From Planctomycetota bacterium (GTDB lineage Bacteria > Planctomycetota > UBA1135 > UBA2386), in the NCBI GenBank assembly GCA_016794035.1, contig JAEUHS010000132.1:1-54992 (forward strand): a stretch of DNA of 54,992 bases, given 5' to 3'. Positions 32,848 through 42,415 of the stretch are shown in pieces (position 1 is the stretch's first letter; the number at the start of each line of letters is the position of its first letter). The notes beneath the pieces were generated by a model. It searched no databases. It had not been told where the DNA came from and saw only the letters and a program-made list of their open reading frames with translations. Made by a program: the position numbers and the translations under genes.

Positions 32848-35386
32848 CGATCCGACGACTCGCCCGGCGCCTCGGTCGCGGGCGCGCACCGACGCGCCGT
32901 GGCAGCACGACGTCGAGCAGGACGATCTCGAGCACATCGGCAAGCCGATCCGCAAGGTCGACGCGCGCAGCAAGGTCAGCGGTCTGACCAGGTTCGCCGA
33001 CGACCTGACGCTGCCGCGCATGCTGCACATGAAGCTGCTGCGCAGCACCGTGGCGCACGCGGAGATCGTGCACATCGACACCAGGCAGGCCGCGGCGCTG
33101 CCCGGTGTGAAGGGTGTGCTCACGGGCAAGGACCTGCCGATCCCGTTCGGCATCCTGCCGGTCAGCCAGGACGAACACGCGCTGTGCCCGGACCGCGTGC
33201 GCTTCGTCGGCGACCCGGTGGTCGCGATCGCCGCGACCGAAGAGGAGACCGCCTGGAACGCGTGCCGCCTGGTCGAGGTCGAGTACCGCGAGCTGCGCAC
33301 GATCGGCGGCATCCACGAGGCCGCCGCCAACGACGAGCCGCGCCTGCACGACTACGGCGTGCGCGGCAACATCCATCGGCTCGAGAACCTCGAGTTCGGC
33401 GACCTCGCGGACGGCTTCGCCAAGGCCGACCACGTGCGGCAGGACACGTTCTTCTTCGAGGGCAACACGCACCTGCCGATGGAGCAGCACGCGACGCTCG
33501 CGCACTTCGACAAGGACGGCAAGCTGACCGTCTGGTCGTCGACGCAGACGCCGCACTACCTGCACAAGGCGCTGGCGCGCACCCTGCACCCGCTGCCGGC
33601 CCACCACATCCGCGTGATCGCCTGCCCGAACGGTGGCGGCTTCGGCGGCAAGAGCGACCCGTTCAACCACGAGATCGCCGCCGCGAAGATGTCGATGCTG
33701 ACCGGTCGGCCGGTCAAGATCGCGCTGACGCGCGAAGAGGTGTTCTGGTGCCACCGCGGGCGGCACCCGGTGCTGATGCGCGCCAAGGTGGGAGTGTCGA
33801 AGACCGGCCGCATCACCGCGCTCGACTTCCACAGCTACCTCGACGGTGGCGCCTACGGCAGCTATGGCACCGCGAGCACGTTCTACACCGGCGCGCTGCA
33901 GACCGTGACCTACGCGGTCGACAACTACCACTTCCGCGGCGCGCGCTTCTTCACCAACAAGGCGCCGTGCGGGCCCAAGCGCGGCCACGGCACGCCGCAG
34001 CCGCGCTTCGCGCTCGAGGTGCAGCTCGACAAGATCGCCTGCGACCTCGGTCTCGACCCGGCCAGGATCCGGCTCGACAACCTGGCGCCGCGCGACTCGC
34101 TGACGGCGAACTTCCTGCGCATCGGCTCGATGGGTCTCGGCACCTGCATCGAGAAGGTCGTCGCAGGCTCCGGCTGGAACACGCGTCGCGGCAAGCTCGG
34201 CAGGCAGAAGAACGGCAGGTACCGCGGCCTCGGGCTCGCGTGCAGCAGCTATCTCAGCGGCGCCGGCCTGCCGATCTACTGGAACGGCATGCCGCACTCG
34301 GGCGTGCAGCTCAAGCTCGACCGCTCGGGCCTCGTGACCGCGTTCTGCGGCAGCACCGACATCGGCCAGGGCAGCGACAGCGTGCTCGGCTGGATCATCG
34401 GCGAGGTGCTCGGCATCGACCCGCTCGGCATCAAGGTGGTCACCGCCGACACCGACCTGACGCCGGTCGACCTCGGTTCGTACAGCTCGCGCGTGACGGT
34501 GATGACCGGCAACGCGGCGATGCAGGCCGCCGAGCGCGCGCGCGACATCGTCGCCGACGGCGTCGCCGCCAAGCTCGGCGTGCCGGCGGGACGGCTGGTG
34601 TTCGCCGCCGAACGCGTGTTCGACAGCGAGGACCCGGCGAAGGGCATGACCTGGCAGGAGGCCGTCTGCGCCGCCGAGGCGAAGTCCGGCACCATCGGCA
34701 CGGTCGGCAGCTACTCGCCGCCGCCGTCGGCCGCGAAGTTCCGCGGCGGCGGCGTCGGTCCGAGCCCGAGCTACAGCTACTCCGCCGCGGTCGTCGAGGT
34801 CGAGGTCGACGCCGAGACCGGCATCTACACGGTGCCGAAGGTCTGGATGGCGCACGACATCGGCCGCGCGCTCAACGCCGCGGTCGCCATGGGCCAGATC
34901 GAAGGCTCGGTCTACATGGGCCTCGGCGAAGCGATGATGGAGGAGATGGCCTACCGCGATCGCACGCACAAAGGCAACCGCATCTTCGTGCACAAGATCC
35001 CGTCGCTGCTCGAGTACAAGAGCCCGACGACGCTCGAGATGCCCGAGGTCGTCACCTACGTCGTCGAGGACCCGGACCGGAACGGCCCGTTCGGCGCCAA
35101 GGAGGTCGGCCAGGGCCCGCTGCTGCCGATGATGCCGGCGGTCGCCAACGCGATCTTCGACGCGGTCGGCGTGCGCGTCGACGAGGTGCCGGTGTCGTTC
35201 GAGAAGGTGTTCGCGGCGCTGCAGGCCAAGCAGGCCGGCAAGGAACCGCGCTTCGGTCCGGCCAACGACGCGACCGGCGTGCCCGCGGTCGACTTCGGCG
35301 AGTCGCTGAAGATCAAGACGCCGTGGCAGGGTGGCGACGGCACCGCCTGGAACGAACCCAAGCGCGAGAAGAAGGCGGCCAAGTAG
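32837..35386 (+). CDS. hcrA: Molybdenum hydroxylase large subunit (HcrA-like)
   Basis: The protein has 849 residues. It is the molybdopterin-binding catalytic subunit of the xanthine oxidase family. Blocks visible in order are GKPIRKVDARSKVSG, the VSQDEHALCPDRVRFVGDPV region, GGGFGGKSDPFNHE, REEVFWCHRGRHP, FCGSTDIGQGSDS, GSYSSRVTVMTGN and the C-terminal GPFGAKEVGQGPLLPMMPA, which holds the usual active-site Glu region. The overall pattern is close to 4-hydroxybenzoyl-CoA reductase HcrA rather than CO dehydrogenase: the CoxL signature is absent. The Shine-Dalgarno AAGGAG at 32823-32828 decides the start. Confidence 0.88.
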   Translation: MVLDDPTTRPAPRSRARTDAPWQHDVEQDDLEHIGKPIRKVDARSKVSGLTRFADDLTLPRMLHMKLLRSTVAHAEIVHIDTRQAAALPGVKGVLTGKDLPIPFGILPVSQDEHALCPDRVRFVGDPVVAIAATEEETAWNACRLVEVEYRELRTIGGIHEAAANDEPRLHDYGVRGNIHRLENLEFGDLADGFAKADHVRQDTFFFEGNTHLPMEQHATLAHFDKDGKLTVWSSTQTPHYLHKALARTLHPLPAHHIRVIACPNGGGFGGKSDPFNHEIAAAKMSMLTGRPVKIALTREEVFWCHRGRHPVLMRAKVGVSKTGRITALDFHSYLDGGAYGSYGTASTFYTGALQTVTYAVDNYHFRGARFFTNKAPCGPKRGHGTPQPRFALEVQLDKIACDLGLDPARIRLDNLAPRDSLTANFLRIGSMGLGTCIEKVVAGSGWNTRRGKLGRQKNGRYRGLGLACSSYLSGAGLPIYWNGMPHSGVQLKLDRSGLVTAFCGSTDIGQGSDSVLGWIIGEVLGIDPLGIKVVTADTDLTPVDLGSYSSRVTVMTGNAAMQAAERARDIVADGVAAKLGVPAGRLVFAAERVFDSEDPAKGMTWQEAVCAAEAKSGTIGTVGSYSPPPSAAKFRGGGVGPSPSYSYSAAVVEVEVDAETGIYTVPKVWMAHDIGRALNAAVAMGQIEGSVYMGLGEAMMEEMAYRDRTHKGNRIFVHKIPSLLEYKSPTTLEMPEVVTYVVEDPDRNGPFGAKEVGQGPLLPMMPAVANAIFDAVGVRVDEVPVSFEKVFAALQAKQAGKEPRFGPANDATGVPAVDFGESLKIKTPWQGGDGTAWNEPKREKKAAK

Positions 35387-35402
35387 GCGGCGAGGAACGA
35401 CG

Positions 35403-36383
35403 ATGCTGCGACTCCCCACGTTCACCTACCACCGGCCGAAGACCGCCGCCGAGGCCGTTCGCCTCGCGAGCGAACACGGCAAGGAGGCGATGTACGTCGC
35501 CGGCGGCACCGACCTGTATCCGAACATGAAGCGTCGCCATCAGGTGCCGACGCAGGTGATCTCGCTGCAGGACGTGCCCGGTCTGCACGACGTCGAGGTG
35601 CACGGCAGCGGCGGCGTGCGCATCGGCGCGATGGTCAGGCTGACCAAGCTCGAGCATCATGCGCACCTGAAGCAGCACTACCCCGGCTTCGCGCACGCCG
35701 TGCGCGAGATCAGCACGCCGCTGCTGCGCAACATGGGCCCGATCGGCGGCAACCTGCTGCTCGACACGCGCTGCACCTACTACGACCAGAGCCACGAGTG
35801 GCGCGAGTCGATCGACTTCTGCATGAAGAAGGACGGCGCGATCTGCTGGGTCGCCCCGGGCAGCCCGCGCTGTTGGGCCGTGCAGAGCAGCGACACCGTG
35901 CCGGTGCTGTGTGCGATGGAGGCCGAGGTCGAACTGGTCGGCGCCGACGGCACGCGCCGCATCAAGTGCGACGAGCTGTACCGCGACGACGGCATCGTCT
36001 ATCTGACGAAGCGGCCCGAGGAGTTGCTGACGAAGGTCTTCCTGCCGCCACCGGGCGCGTGGAAGGCCAGCTACCTGAAGCTGCGCCGCCGCGACACCTA
36101 CGACTTCCCGATCCTCGGCGTCGGCGCGTGCCTGTGGCTCGACGGCGACGGCGTGGTCACCAAGGCCAACGTGCGACTCGGCGGCGCCGGTTCGTACGCG
36201 ATCCCCGCGACCGAGACCGAGAAGCTGCTGGTCGGCAACCAGCTGACCGACGAACGGATCGCCGCCGCCGGCAGCGCCGCGATGAAGCCGGCGCGCACGA
36301 TGGACAACACCGATCTCGACGTCTACTGGCGCCGGAAGGTCGCGCCGGTCTACGTCGCGCGGGCCCTGGCTGCCTGTCGCTGA
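35403..36383 (+). CDS. hcrB: Molybdenum hydroxylase FAD subunit with extra [4Fe-4S] loop (HcrB-like)
   Basis: The protein has 326 residues. The FAD-binding PCMH-type domain has YVAGGTDLYPNMKR and RNMGPIGGNLLLDTR. After it comes an inserted loop with C124, C140, C148 and C157. Their spacing (16, 8, 9) is the one I recall for the ligands of the extra [4Fe-4S] cluster in 4-hydroxybenzoyl-CoA reductase HcrB (C122, C138, C146, C155). That insertion is absent from ordinary xanthine oxidase or CO dehydrogenase FAD subunits. The enzyme would reductively remove the para hydroxyl of 4-hydroxybenzoyl-CoA using low-potential electrons. The gene starts 16 bases after the large-subunit stop and ends 10 bases from a convergent gene. 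Confidence 0.85.
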   Translation: MLRLPTFTYHRPKTAAEAVRLASEHGKEAMYVAGGTDLYPNMKRRHQVPTQVISLQDVPGLHDVEVHGSGGVRIGAMVRLTKLEHHAHLKQHYPGFAHAVREISTPLLRNMGPIGGNLLLDTRCTYYDQSHEWRESIDFCMKKDGAICWVAPGSPRCWAVQSSDTVPVLCAMEAEVELVGADGTRRIKCDELYRDDGIVYLTKRPEELLTKVFLPPPGAWKASYLKLRRRDTYDFPILGVGACLWLDGDGVVTKANVRLGGAGSYAIPATETEKLLVGNQLTDERIAAAGSAAMKPARTMDNTDLDVYWRRKVAPVYVARALAACR

Positions 36384-36393
36384 CGCGCCGCCG

Positions 36394-37440
36394 CTACCTG
36401 CCGCCCGCGGCGACCTTCGCCGCGTACTCCTTGCGCGCCCCGTCCAGCGCCGCGGTCATCTCCGCGTCGTCGGCGACCAGCGCGAGCGCCTGCTGCTGCA
36501 GCTCCAGCGCCCGCGCGAACTCGCCCCGCCAGGCGTGCACGCGCGCCAGGGTGTCGAGGATGTTGGGGTTCCCGCTGCGCGTGAACTCGACGGCCTTGCT
36601 GGCGGCCCGCATCGCCAGGTCCAGGTTGCGTTCGGCGCGCTCGGCCGCCGGGTCGACGATCAACCATGCGACGTCGTTCAGGGTCGCCGCGTCCTTGCCG
36701 GCGATCGCGCGCGCCACCATGCGCTCGCCGATCGGCCACGCGTCCTTGGCGCCCTGGCCCTCGAGCAGCAGCGAGAACAGGCCCGGCTCGACCTGGTCGG
36801 TCAGGAACGGGAACTCCGCGAGCAGGGTCTTCGCCTCCTCGAGCGCGGTCGCGGGCTTGACCTGAGCGGCGAGGAAGATGCGGGTCAGCCGCTTCTCGAT
36901 GGCGGTCACCTTGCCGGCCAGCGCGGCGGGGTCGTAGGCGCCGGCGAGCACGTCGGGCAGGATCGTGTCGAGCCACTGCGGGTGACCGATCCACGCGATC
37001 GTGCCCTGCTTGTCGACCACGAAGCAGCACGGGATGCCTTCCTGCTCGGCCGCGTCGAACCATGCCACGTGCGTCTTGCGCTCGTCGTCCCAGGCGACCG
37101 TGTAGGCCATCGTGTCGCCCTTGGCGGCCACCATCGCCTCGACGTCGGCCAGCGAGTTGGACTCGTCTTCGCTGGTGACGCCGATCACGGTCAGCTGCGC
37201 CGCGTGCCGCTTCTGCACCTCGCTGAGGTGCGGCATGCCGGCGATGCACGGGCCACACCAGGTCGCCCAGAACTCGACCACGTAGACGCGGTCCTTGGCG
37301 AACGCCGCCACCGGGTCGCCCTTGACCCACTTGGCGACATGCAGGGCCGGTGCCGGCTTGCCGGCGACGAGTTCCTGGGCGGGGAGGGGAGCGAACAGCG
37401 TGCTGGCGAGCAGCGAGAGGGTCACGGAACGGTGGTGCAT
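36394..37440 (-). CDS. TlpA-like thioredoxin-domain protein with TPR-like C-terminus
   Basis: The protein has 348 residues with a signal peptide (VTLSLLASTLFAPLPAQE). The thioredoxin/TlpA domain carries C62 and C65 in VVEFWATWCGPCIAGM and a cis-Pro-region IPCCFVVDKQG. Residues of about 215-345 are helical with TPR-like units (NPNILDTLARVHAWRGEFAR, ALELQQQALALV). It is an exported redox protein, probably periplasmic. A Shine-Dalgarno AAGGAG (37444-37449 on the minus strand) and a TACAGT 21 bases upstream fit a leadered promoter. Confidence 0.85.
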   Translation of the reverse strand: MHHRSVTLSLLASTLFAPLPAQELVAGKPAPALHVAKWVKGDPVAAFAKDRVYVVEFWATWCGPCIAGMPHLSEVQKRHAAQLTVIGVTSEDESNSLADVEAMVAAKGDTMAYTVAWDDERKTHVAWFDAAEQEGIPCCFVVDKQGTIAWIGHPQWLDTILPDVLAGAYDPAALAGKVTAIEKRLTRIFLAAQVKPATALEEAKTLLAEFPFLTDQVEPGLFSLLLEGQGAKDAWPIGERMVARAIAGKDAATLNDVAWLIVDPAAERAERNLDLAMRAASKAVEFTRSGNPNILDTLARVHAWRGEFARALELQQQALALVADDAEMTAALDGARKEYAAKVAAGGR

Positions 37441-37517
37441 GGTCTCCTTGGCGTCGCGCGAACTGTAGCGATCGCGCGGCGCGGCCCGCCAGCGCCGAGC
37501 GGCACGATCGCGACGGC

Positions 37518-38939
37518 TCAGCCGGGCGGTACGCCCGGGCGTGCCCCGTGCTCGCGCGGCCAGGTGACCAGGCACAGACCGAGCGCGGCCACCGGCACGA
37601 TCTGCTGCATCGTGCGGGCCGCGGCCGTGGACAGATGCCACTGCAGGTCCGAGTAGGTGCCGACGAACACCAGCATGTAGCCGAGCACGGTGCCGGCGAC
37701 GGCGCCGCACAGCATCGCCGACGGTTGCAGGCCCTGCCGCCCGTGCATGCACAGCCGAACGGTCATCGCGGCGACGAACGCGAGCGGCAGCAGCCGGTGC
37801 AGCGCCGGATCGACCAGCATGCGGCCGTAGTACTCGGCGACCGCGGGTCCGTGGGTCGCGGCGTTGTCCAGCATGCGGCCGAACAACCCGCTGCCGTCGC
37901 CGACGTTCGGATCGAACAGGTCGTTGCGCAGGTCGAACCGGCGGTTGAACACCTGCTGCAGCGCCAGCGCCGCGACCGGCAGCAGCAGCCACGCGAGCTC
38001 GGCGCGCGGGATGCGCCCCGGCGCGGTCGCGCGACGGCGGTCGACGAGCCATCCGACGCCGAACGGCAGCGCGACCGCCAGCGCCAGCAAGGCACCCTCG
38101 TTCTTGCTGGCCAGCATGGCGGCGACGGCGAGGCAGGCGAGGCGCCACCAGACCCGCGCGCCGGTCTCGCGCAGCCGCAGCAGCGCTTCGACCGCGGCGA
38201 GCGTCGCGAACGACACCAGCACGTCGGCGCCGGCGGTGCGCGCGCTGCTGCCGAACAGGGTGCCGGCGAACGCGATCAGCGCCAGCGCCGACACCAACGG
38301 GTGCGCGCGGCGCGTCATGGCAGCCGACAGCAGCGCCAGCAGCGCGACCGCGAAGAACTGGATCGGCAGCCGGTTCTCGAAGTGCAACACGCGGCCGACG
38401 CTGGCGAACGACAGCACCTGCACCAGCGGATCGAGCAGCGGGTAGTCGGGATGCGAGACGAACGCGGCGAACGCCAGTGGTGAGTCCAGGCTGCGTGCGC
38501 CGTAGAGGACCTTCGCCTTCGCGGCCCAGATCTGCGCCTCGTCGCTGATGCGGATCGGGTCGACGTTCGCGTGCAGGCAGTCGTGCAGCAGCACGACGAT
38601 CAGCACGGCAGCGGGCAGCCAGTCCCAGACCGTCGACGGCGGCACGGGTGCGGCGGTGGCACGTCGCCCGGCCGCGCGGCGCAGCAGCCAGATCCCGACC
38701 GTGACCGCCGCGACCGGCAACAGCACGCCGGGCACGCCACGGGCGACCAGGGCCCACAGCAGCGTCGCGTGGGCCAGCACGTAGTGGCCGGCGAGGTAGG
38801 CGAAGGCCCACGACACCCGTCGCCCGTGATCGGGCCGCAGGCCGAGCGTGCGCACGATGCCGAGGCCGAACACGGCGGGCGCCACGACGGCGCAGACCGC
38901 GACCCAGGCGTAGCTCGCTAGGCCTTCTGGAATCGCCAT
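37518..38939 (-). CDS. Multispanning membrane protein, mannosyltransferase (GT39-like)-like
   Basis: The protein has 473 residues with about ten hydrophobic segments. A loop containing RISDEAQIWAAKAKVLYG lies in the first third, similar to the acidic extracytoplasmic motif of lipid-linked sugar transferases (GT-C fold). FVSHPDYPLLDPL follows, again typical of that class. Function inferred as transfer of a sugar from a polyprenyl carrier; certainty is moderate. Its start overlaps the end of the upstream 174-residue gene by 22 bases, so the two are probably translated together. Confidence 0.65.
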   Translation of the reverse strand: MAIPEGLASYAWVAVCAVVAPAVFGLGIVRTLGLRPDHGRRVSWAFAYLAGHYVLAHATLLWALVARGVPGVLLPVAAVTVGIWLLRRAAGRRATAAPVPPSTVWDWLPAAVLIVVLLHDCLHANVDPIRISDEAQIWAAKAKVLYGARSLDSPLAFAAFVSHPDYPLLDPLVQVLSFASVGRVLHFENRLPIQFFAVALLALLSAAMTRRAHPLVSALALIAFAGTLFGSSARTAGADVLVSFATLAAVEALLRLRETGARVWWRLACLAVAAMLASKNEGALLALAVALPFGVGWLVDRRRATAPGRIPRAELAWLLLPVAALALQQVFNRRFDLRNDLFDPNVGDGSGLFGRMLDNAATHGPAVAEYYGRMLVDPALHRLLPLAFVAAMTVRLCMHGRQGLQPSAMLCGAVAGTVLGYMLVFVGTYSDLQWHLSTAAARTMQQIVPVAALGLCLVTWPREHGARPGVPPG

Positions 38940-39442
38940 AGCTGGAAGCGGGCTGCCTGGTGGGTGCAGGTCCAGCCGGCGCGGCCGGTCGGGACGGGAT
39001 CGCCTTCGAAGACGAACAGCAGGGCATCGTCGGCGTCCTGGACGCCTGCTTCGATCACGGCGATCGGCTCGGCCACGCTGAGGAACAGCAGGTCCGGGTA
39101 CAGCAGGCCCGACAGCTGCACGAACAGGCCGTTGCGCGCGGCCAGCCGTGCGAACGTGTCGCGGAAGTCCTGCTCGTCCTTCGCCGTACGCCGCAGTCCC
39201 TCGAGCGAGCCCTGCACCTGCTGGTTCAGCAGCACCGTGCCGGACGCGACGACCGTGCGCAGTTCGGAGAACAGGGCCGCGTCCTCACCCAGCACCTGGC
39301 GCAGGCGGGTCTCGGTGTCGGCCGTGAACAGCAGGTGCCACCCTTCGGAGGCGGCGACGACACGCTGTGCGCTGCCGGTCGTCACGACGATGGCCTGCCA
39401 TGCGAGCAATGCGCACGTGAGCAATCGAAGGAGCGAGCGCAT
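38918..39442 (-). CDS. Exported protein of unknown function, partner of the membrane transferase
   Basis: The protein has 174 residues with an N-terminal hydrophobic segment (LLRLLTCALLAWQAIVV). The remainder is an alpha/beta-looking domain with EGWHLLFTADTETRLRQVLG, LEGLRRTAKDEQDF, and the closing FQLWRFQKA. I recognise no family. It overlaps the downstream GT-C-like gene by 22 bases. The ATG at 39442 was chosen because the open frame upstream is Arg/Pro-rich and has no signal-like sequence. Confidence 0.6.
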   Translation of the reverse strand: MRSLLRLLTCALLAWQAIVVTTGSAQRVVAASEGWHLLFTADTETRLRQVLGEDAALFSELRTVVASGTVLLNQQVQGSLEGLRRTAKDEQDFRDTFARLAARNGLFVQLSGLLYPDLLFLSVAEPIAVIEAGVQDADDALLFVFEGDPVPTGRAGWTCTHQAARFQLWRFQKA

Positions 39443-39643
39443 GGACGAGGCTGCCGCGGCGAGCGCGGGCTCGAGCCCCCGCGCGCTGCGAAGGCTACGG
39501 GCCGTGGCGGCGGCAGGCAACCGTGGCACCGGCGCGCGCCGCGCCGCGAAGCGACGCCGCGGGTCGGGGTCGCCGAACGGAAACCGCCCGTCGCGCACCG
39601 GAGTGCGCGGCGGGCGGCGGCTGCCGGCGAACCGGCGTTGCGA

Positions 39644-42415
39644 TCACTTGATCTGGTGCACGATGCGCACGCCGAGATCGTCGTCCTCGCCGTGGCAGAC
39701 CGAGCAGGCCTCGAAGCCGCTCAGGCTGGTGTTGGCGTCCATGTGTGCCGTCTGCGCGGCCGAGTCGTGGCACGACGCGCAGGCGACGAACCAGCTGCGC
39801 GTCGGCACCGCCTGCTGCGGGTGCAGGCGCGTGGCGGGCAGCGTCCAGGCGGTGTTGGCGCCGTGGCACTTCGAGCAGTCCTGCACGCCGCCCGGCATGC
39901 CGGGGAACACACCGTTGTGCAGCTGGTGCACGATGCGGCGGAACTCGACCGGCGTGCCGAACGGGTTGCCGTTGGTCGGGTTCTCGTAGCGCTGCGTGTT
40001 CTCGGCGCCGGCCGTGCCGTGGCACTGCAGGCACGCCTCGACGCTGCGCCGGCTGCCGCCGTGGAACTGCAGGTTCTCGTGGCAGCCGTAGCAGGCGTTG
40101 GGATCGATGCGCACGACGTCCTGGACACTGGTGGCGCCGCCGAACAGCAGCTTGGCGACCGTCGAATCCGCGCCCTCGGTGTAGTTCGTCGTTTCGCCGT
40201 AGCGGTTCACCATGAGCGAACGCGCGCCGTGCATGTCGAAGGTGTAGGTGCCCTCGAGCAGTGGCAGCCCGGTCCAATCGCCCCAGTTCTGCCCGTTGGC
40301 AGGCGAATCGTTGAGCGCGCCCGGATAGGCGGACGGCACGACGAAGTCGGTCGAGTAGGTGCAGAGCAGCACGCCGTCGACGAAGCCGGCGAGCTTCGTG
40401 AAGATGCCCGTCGTGGCGTCCAGCGTGTAGCTGTTGGTCGACACCGTGGCGGTCGTCACGACCTCGACGGTCGCGTTGATCGCATGCGCGACGGTGACGT
40501 TCGGCTTGTAGTTCTGCCGGAACTGCGAGCTGAACCAGAGCCGGTCGCCGTCGACCCACTGGATGCGGAAGTACTCGCGCAGGCCGGCATTGGCGCCGTC
40601 GACGACGATGTAGTTGTCCTTCACGAACATCGGGCCGGTGCCCGGCGTCACGTCGATGTAGTTCTGCGTGACCGGGGCCGTGGCCGCCAGGTTCGAGCTG
40701 TTGCCGGTGCCGGTGATGCGCAGCAACGAGGTCGTGGCGTTGGTGACGTTCCAGTGCGGTGCGCGCATCGTCGCGAACGTCGTCCCGGCCGACGCGTCGA
40801 TTCGTTCGTGCCAGACGATCTCCGGCATGTTGAACGTGTAGGGACCGTTGCCCTGGAACCAGGTCTGGCCGAGGCGCTGGTAGTTGACGATCTGCGGGTT
40901 GCTCGTCGGGCCGCTGAGGATGACCTCGATGCGGCTCAGGCTGTTGGCGGCGATCGCCGCGCCGCTGTTGTCCTTCGCGGTGAAGGTGATCTGGACCTTC
41001 TCACCGGGCTCGAAGCGGCCGTTGTTGTTGCCACCGACGTCCGTGATCGAGGTGAACTCGAACTTCAGACCCTGCGCGATGTCGGGGTCGACCAGCGGAT
41101 GGCGGTGCGCATCCACCACGTCGAGCGGCGTGCCGCTGACGCGGTGGCATTCCTTGCAGGTGGCGTTGTCGCGCTGGATCGGCATCGTCTGGCCGTTCGC
41201 CGTGTAGAGATGCTCCGGCACCCAGTCGTCGTGGCACGACGAGCAGGCGGCGATCGACGGCTGCGAGTAGATCAGGTCGCCCTGCTTGGGCGGCAGCAGC
41301 GGGCCGCTGCCGTCCGGGTCGCCGTGGCACTTGTCGCACTCGACCGGCATGCCGCGCATGGTGTTCTCCAGGCTCTGGCGGCGCGCACCCTCCGTCGACG
41401 GCGGGATGTTGAGCGCCGCGTAGCCCTGGTCGCGCGGCATCGGCGTGTAGAAGCTGGGCCACGCCGGGAAGGCGATGTGCGAGAAGTCGATGACCGAGTT
41501 GCCGTAGCCGACCAGGCGATACTCCTTCGGCGTCGCGTTGTAGTTGCGCGAACCATCGGGGTTCGTGGTCACGCCGAGCACGGAGGGAAGGTGCTGGCCG
41601 GCGTGGATCTTGTGGATCATCACCTTGAAGTCGATCGCGGCGCCAGGCGTGCCACCGGCCGCGGTGGCGACGTTCTTGTCTTCGGCGCCGCTGGTGTGGC
41701 ACAGCAGGCAGTTGGTGATCTTGTCGCGGTTGTCGCCGTGGGCGCGCAGCTCGGTGTGGCACTGGTTGCAGTTGGCCAGGGTCACGACCTCGCGCGGCTC
41801 GGGCGTCAAGGCGTCGCCCAGCAGGAAGTCCATCGAGGCGTTGCCCGGGTCACGGTAGGTGACGTCGCGCACCGTGTAGTCCTTGCGCAGCTCGATGCCG
41901 ACCGTGTAGGTGCCCGACAGCAGGCCCTGGCCGGTCAGTTCGCCCTCCGTGAGCGCGCCGGTGTCGTTCAGCGGCGCCAGGTAGGTCGCCGGGATCGGCT
42001 TCGAGAACGTGTAGGTGTAGGCGCCGAGCCCGGTCTTCTTCGCGTTCGCGATCACGTCGGCCTGCGAGTCGATCACGCGCTGGTAGTTGAACGTGGGGCC
42101 CGAGACCATGATCGCCCCGCGGGTCACGTTGGCGAGTTCGAGCGGCTTGCCGGCGCCGGTCTTGACGGTGAAGTCGACGGTCAGCTGGTCGCCGACGCGG
42201 GCGCGGCCGTTGGTGCCGCTGCCGCGCACCGACTGGATCTCGACGACGACGCCGGGCAGCGTGTCGTTGGCGCCGACGACCGGGTCCGACGCGACGCCGA
42301 ACTCGGCCGGGCGGTTCTTGCTGTTGCACCCGGTGAGGGCCAGGAGTGCGCCGAGGCAGACGGCGCTCCAAGCACTGCGGGAGGAGAGGGTTTCGACGGG
42401 GGGATGGTGCGACAT
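39644..42415 (-). CDS. Decahaem c-type cytochrome, OmcA/MtrC family-like lipoprotein
   Basis: The protein has 923 residues. The signal ends in LLALTGC, a lipobox, so it is an outer-membrane or surface lipoprotein candidate. Ten CXXCH motifs are present: five at about residues 216-422 (CNQCH, CLLCH, CDKCH, CSSCH, CKECH) and five at about 772-910 (CYGCH, CLQCH, CSKCH, CASCH, CSVCH). Beta-rich domains precede each pentahaem cluster, the arrangement of OmcA/MtrC decahaem cytochromes used for extracellular electron transfer. No MtrA- or MtrB-like gene is in the window. The start ATG at 42415 has GGAG about 7 bases before it. Confidence 0.9.
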   Translation of the reverse strand: MSHHPPVETLSSRSAWSAVCLGALLALTGCNSKNRPAEFGVASDPVVGANDTLPGVVVEIQSVRGSGTNGRARVGDQLTVDFTVKTGAGKPLELANVTRGAIMVSGPTFNYQRVIDSQADVIANAKKTGLGAYTYTFSKPIPATYLAPLNDTGALTEGELTGQGLLSGTYTVGIELRKDYTVRDVTYRDPGNASMDFLLGDALTPEPREVVTLANCNQCHTELRAHGDNRDKITNCLLCHTSGAEDKNVATAAGGTPGAAIDFKVMIHKIHAGQHLPSVLGVTTNPDGSRNYNATPKEYRLVGYGNSVIDFSHIAFPAWPSFYTPMPRDQGYAALNIPPSTEGARRQSLENTMRGMPVECDKCHGDPDGSGPLLPPKQGDLIYSQPSIAACSSCHDDWVPEHLYTANGQTMPIQRDNATCKECHRVSGTPLDVVDAHRHPLVDPDIAQGLKFEFTSITDVGGNNNGRFEPGEKVQITFTAKDNSGAAIAANSLSRIEVILSGPTSNPQIVNYQRLGQTWFQGNGPYTFNMPEIVWHERIDASAGTTFATMRAPHWNVTNATTSLLRITGTGNSSNLAATAPVTQNYIDVTPGTGPMFVKDNYIVVDGANAGLREYFRIQWVDGDRLWFSSQFRQNYKPNVTVAHAINATVEVVTTATVSTNSYTLDATTGIFTKLAGFVDGVLLCTYSTDFVVPSAYPGALNDSPANGQNWGDWTGLPLLEGTYTFDMHGARSLMVNRYGETTNYTEGADSTVAKLLFGGATSVQDVVRIDPNACYGCHENLQFHGGSRRSVEACLQCHGTAGAENTQRYENPTNGNPFGTPVEFRRIVHQLHNGVFPGMPGGVQDCSKCHGANTAWTLPATRLHPQQAVPTRSWFVACASCHDSAAQTAHMDANTSLSGFEACSVCHGEDDDLGVRIVHQIK

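Noticed and set aside
23038..33330. A 3430-codon open frame on the minus strand across many genes
   Set aside because: It is antisense to well-supported genes, has Arg/Ala/His-rich low-complexity sequence and no recognisable domain. Such frames arise because stop codons are rare in GC-rich DNA.
32837..35386. CO dehydrogenase large subunit
   Set aside because: The CoxL active-site signature is absent, and the neighbouring FAD subunit carries the [4Fe-4S] loop of 4-hydroxybenzoyl-CoA reductase.
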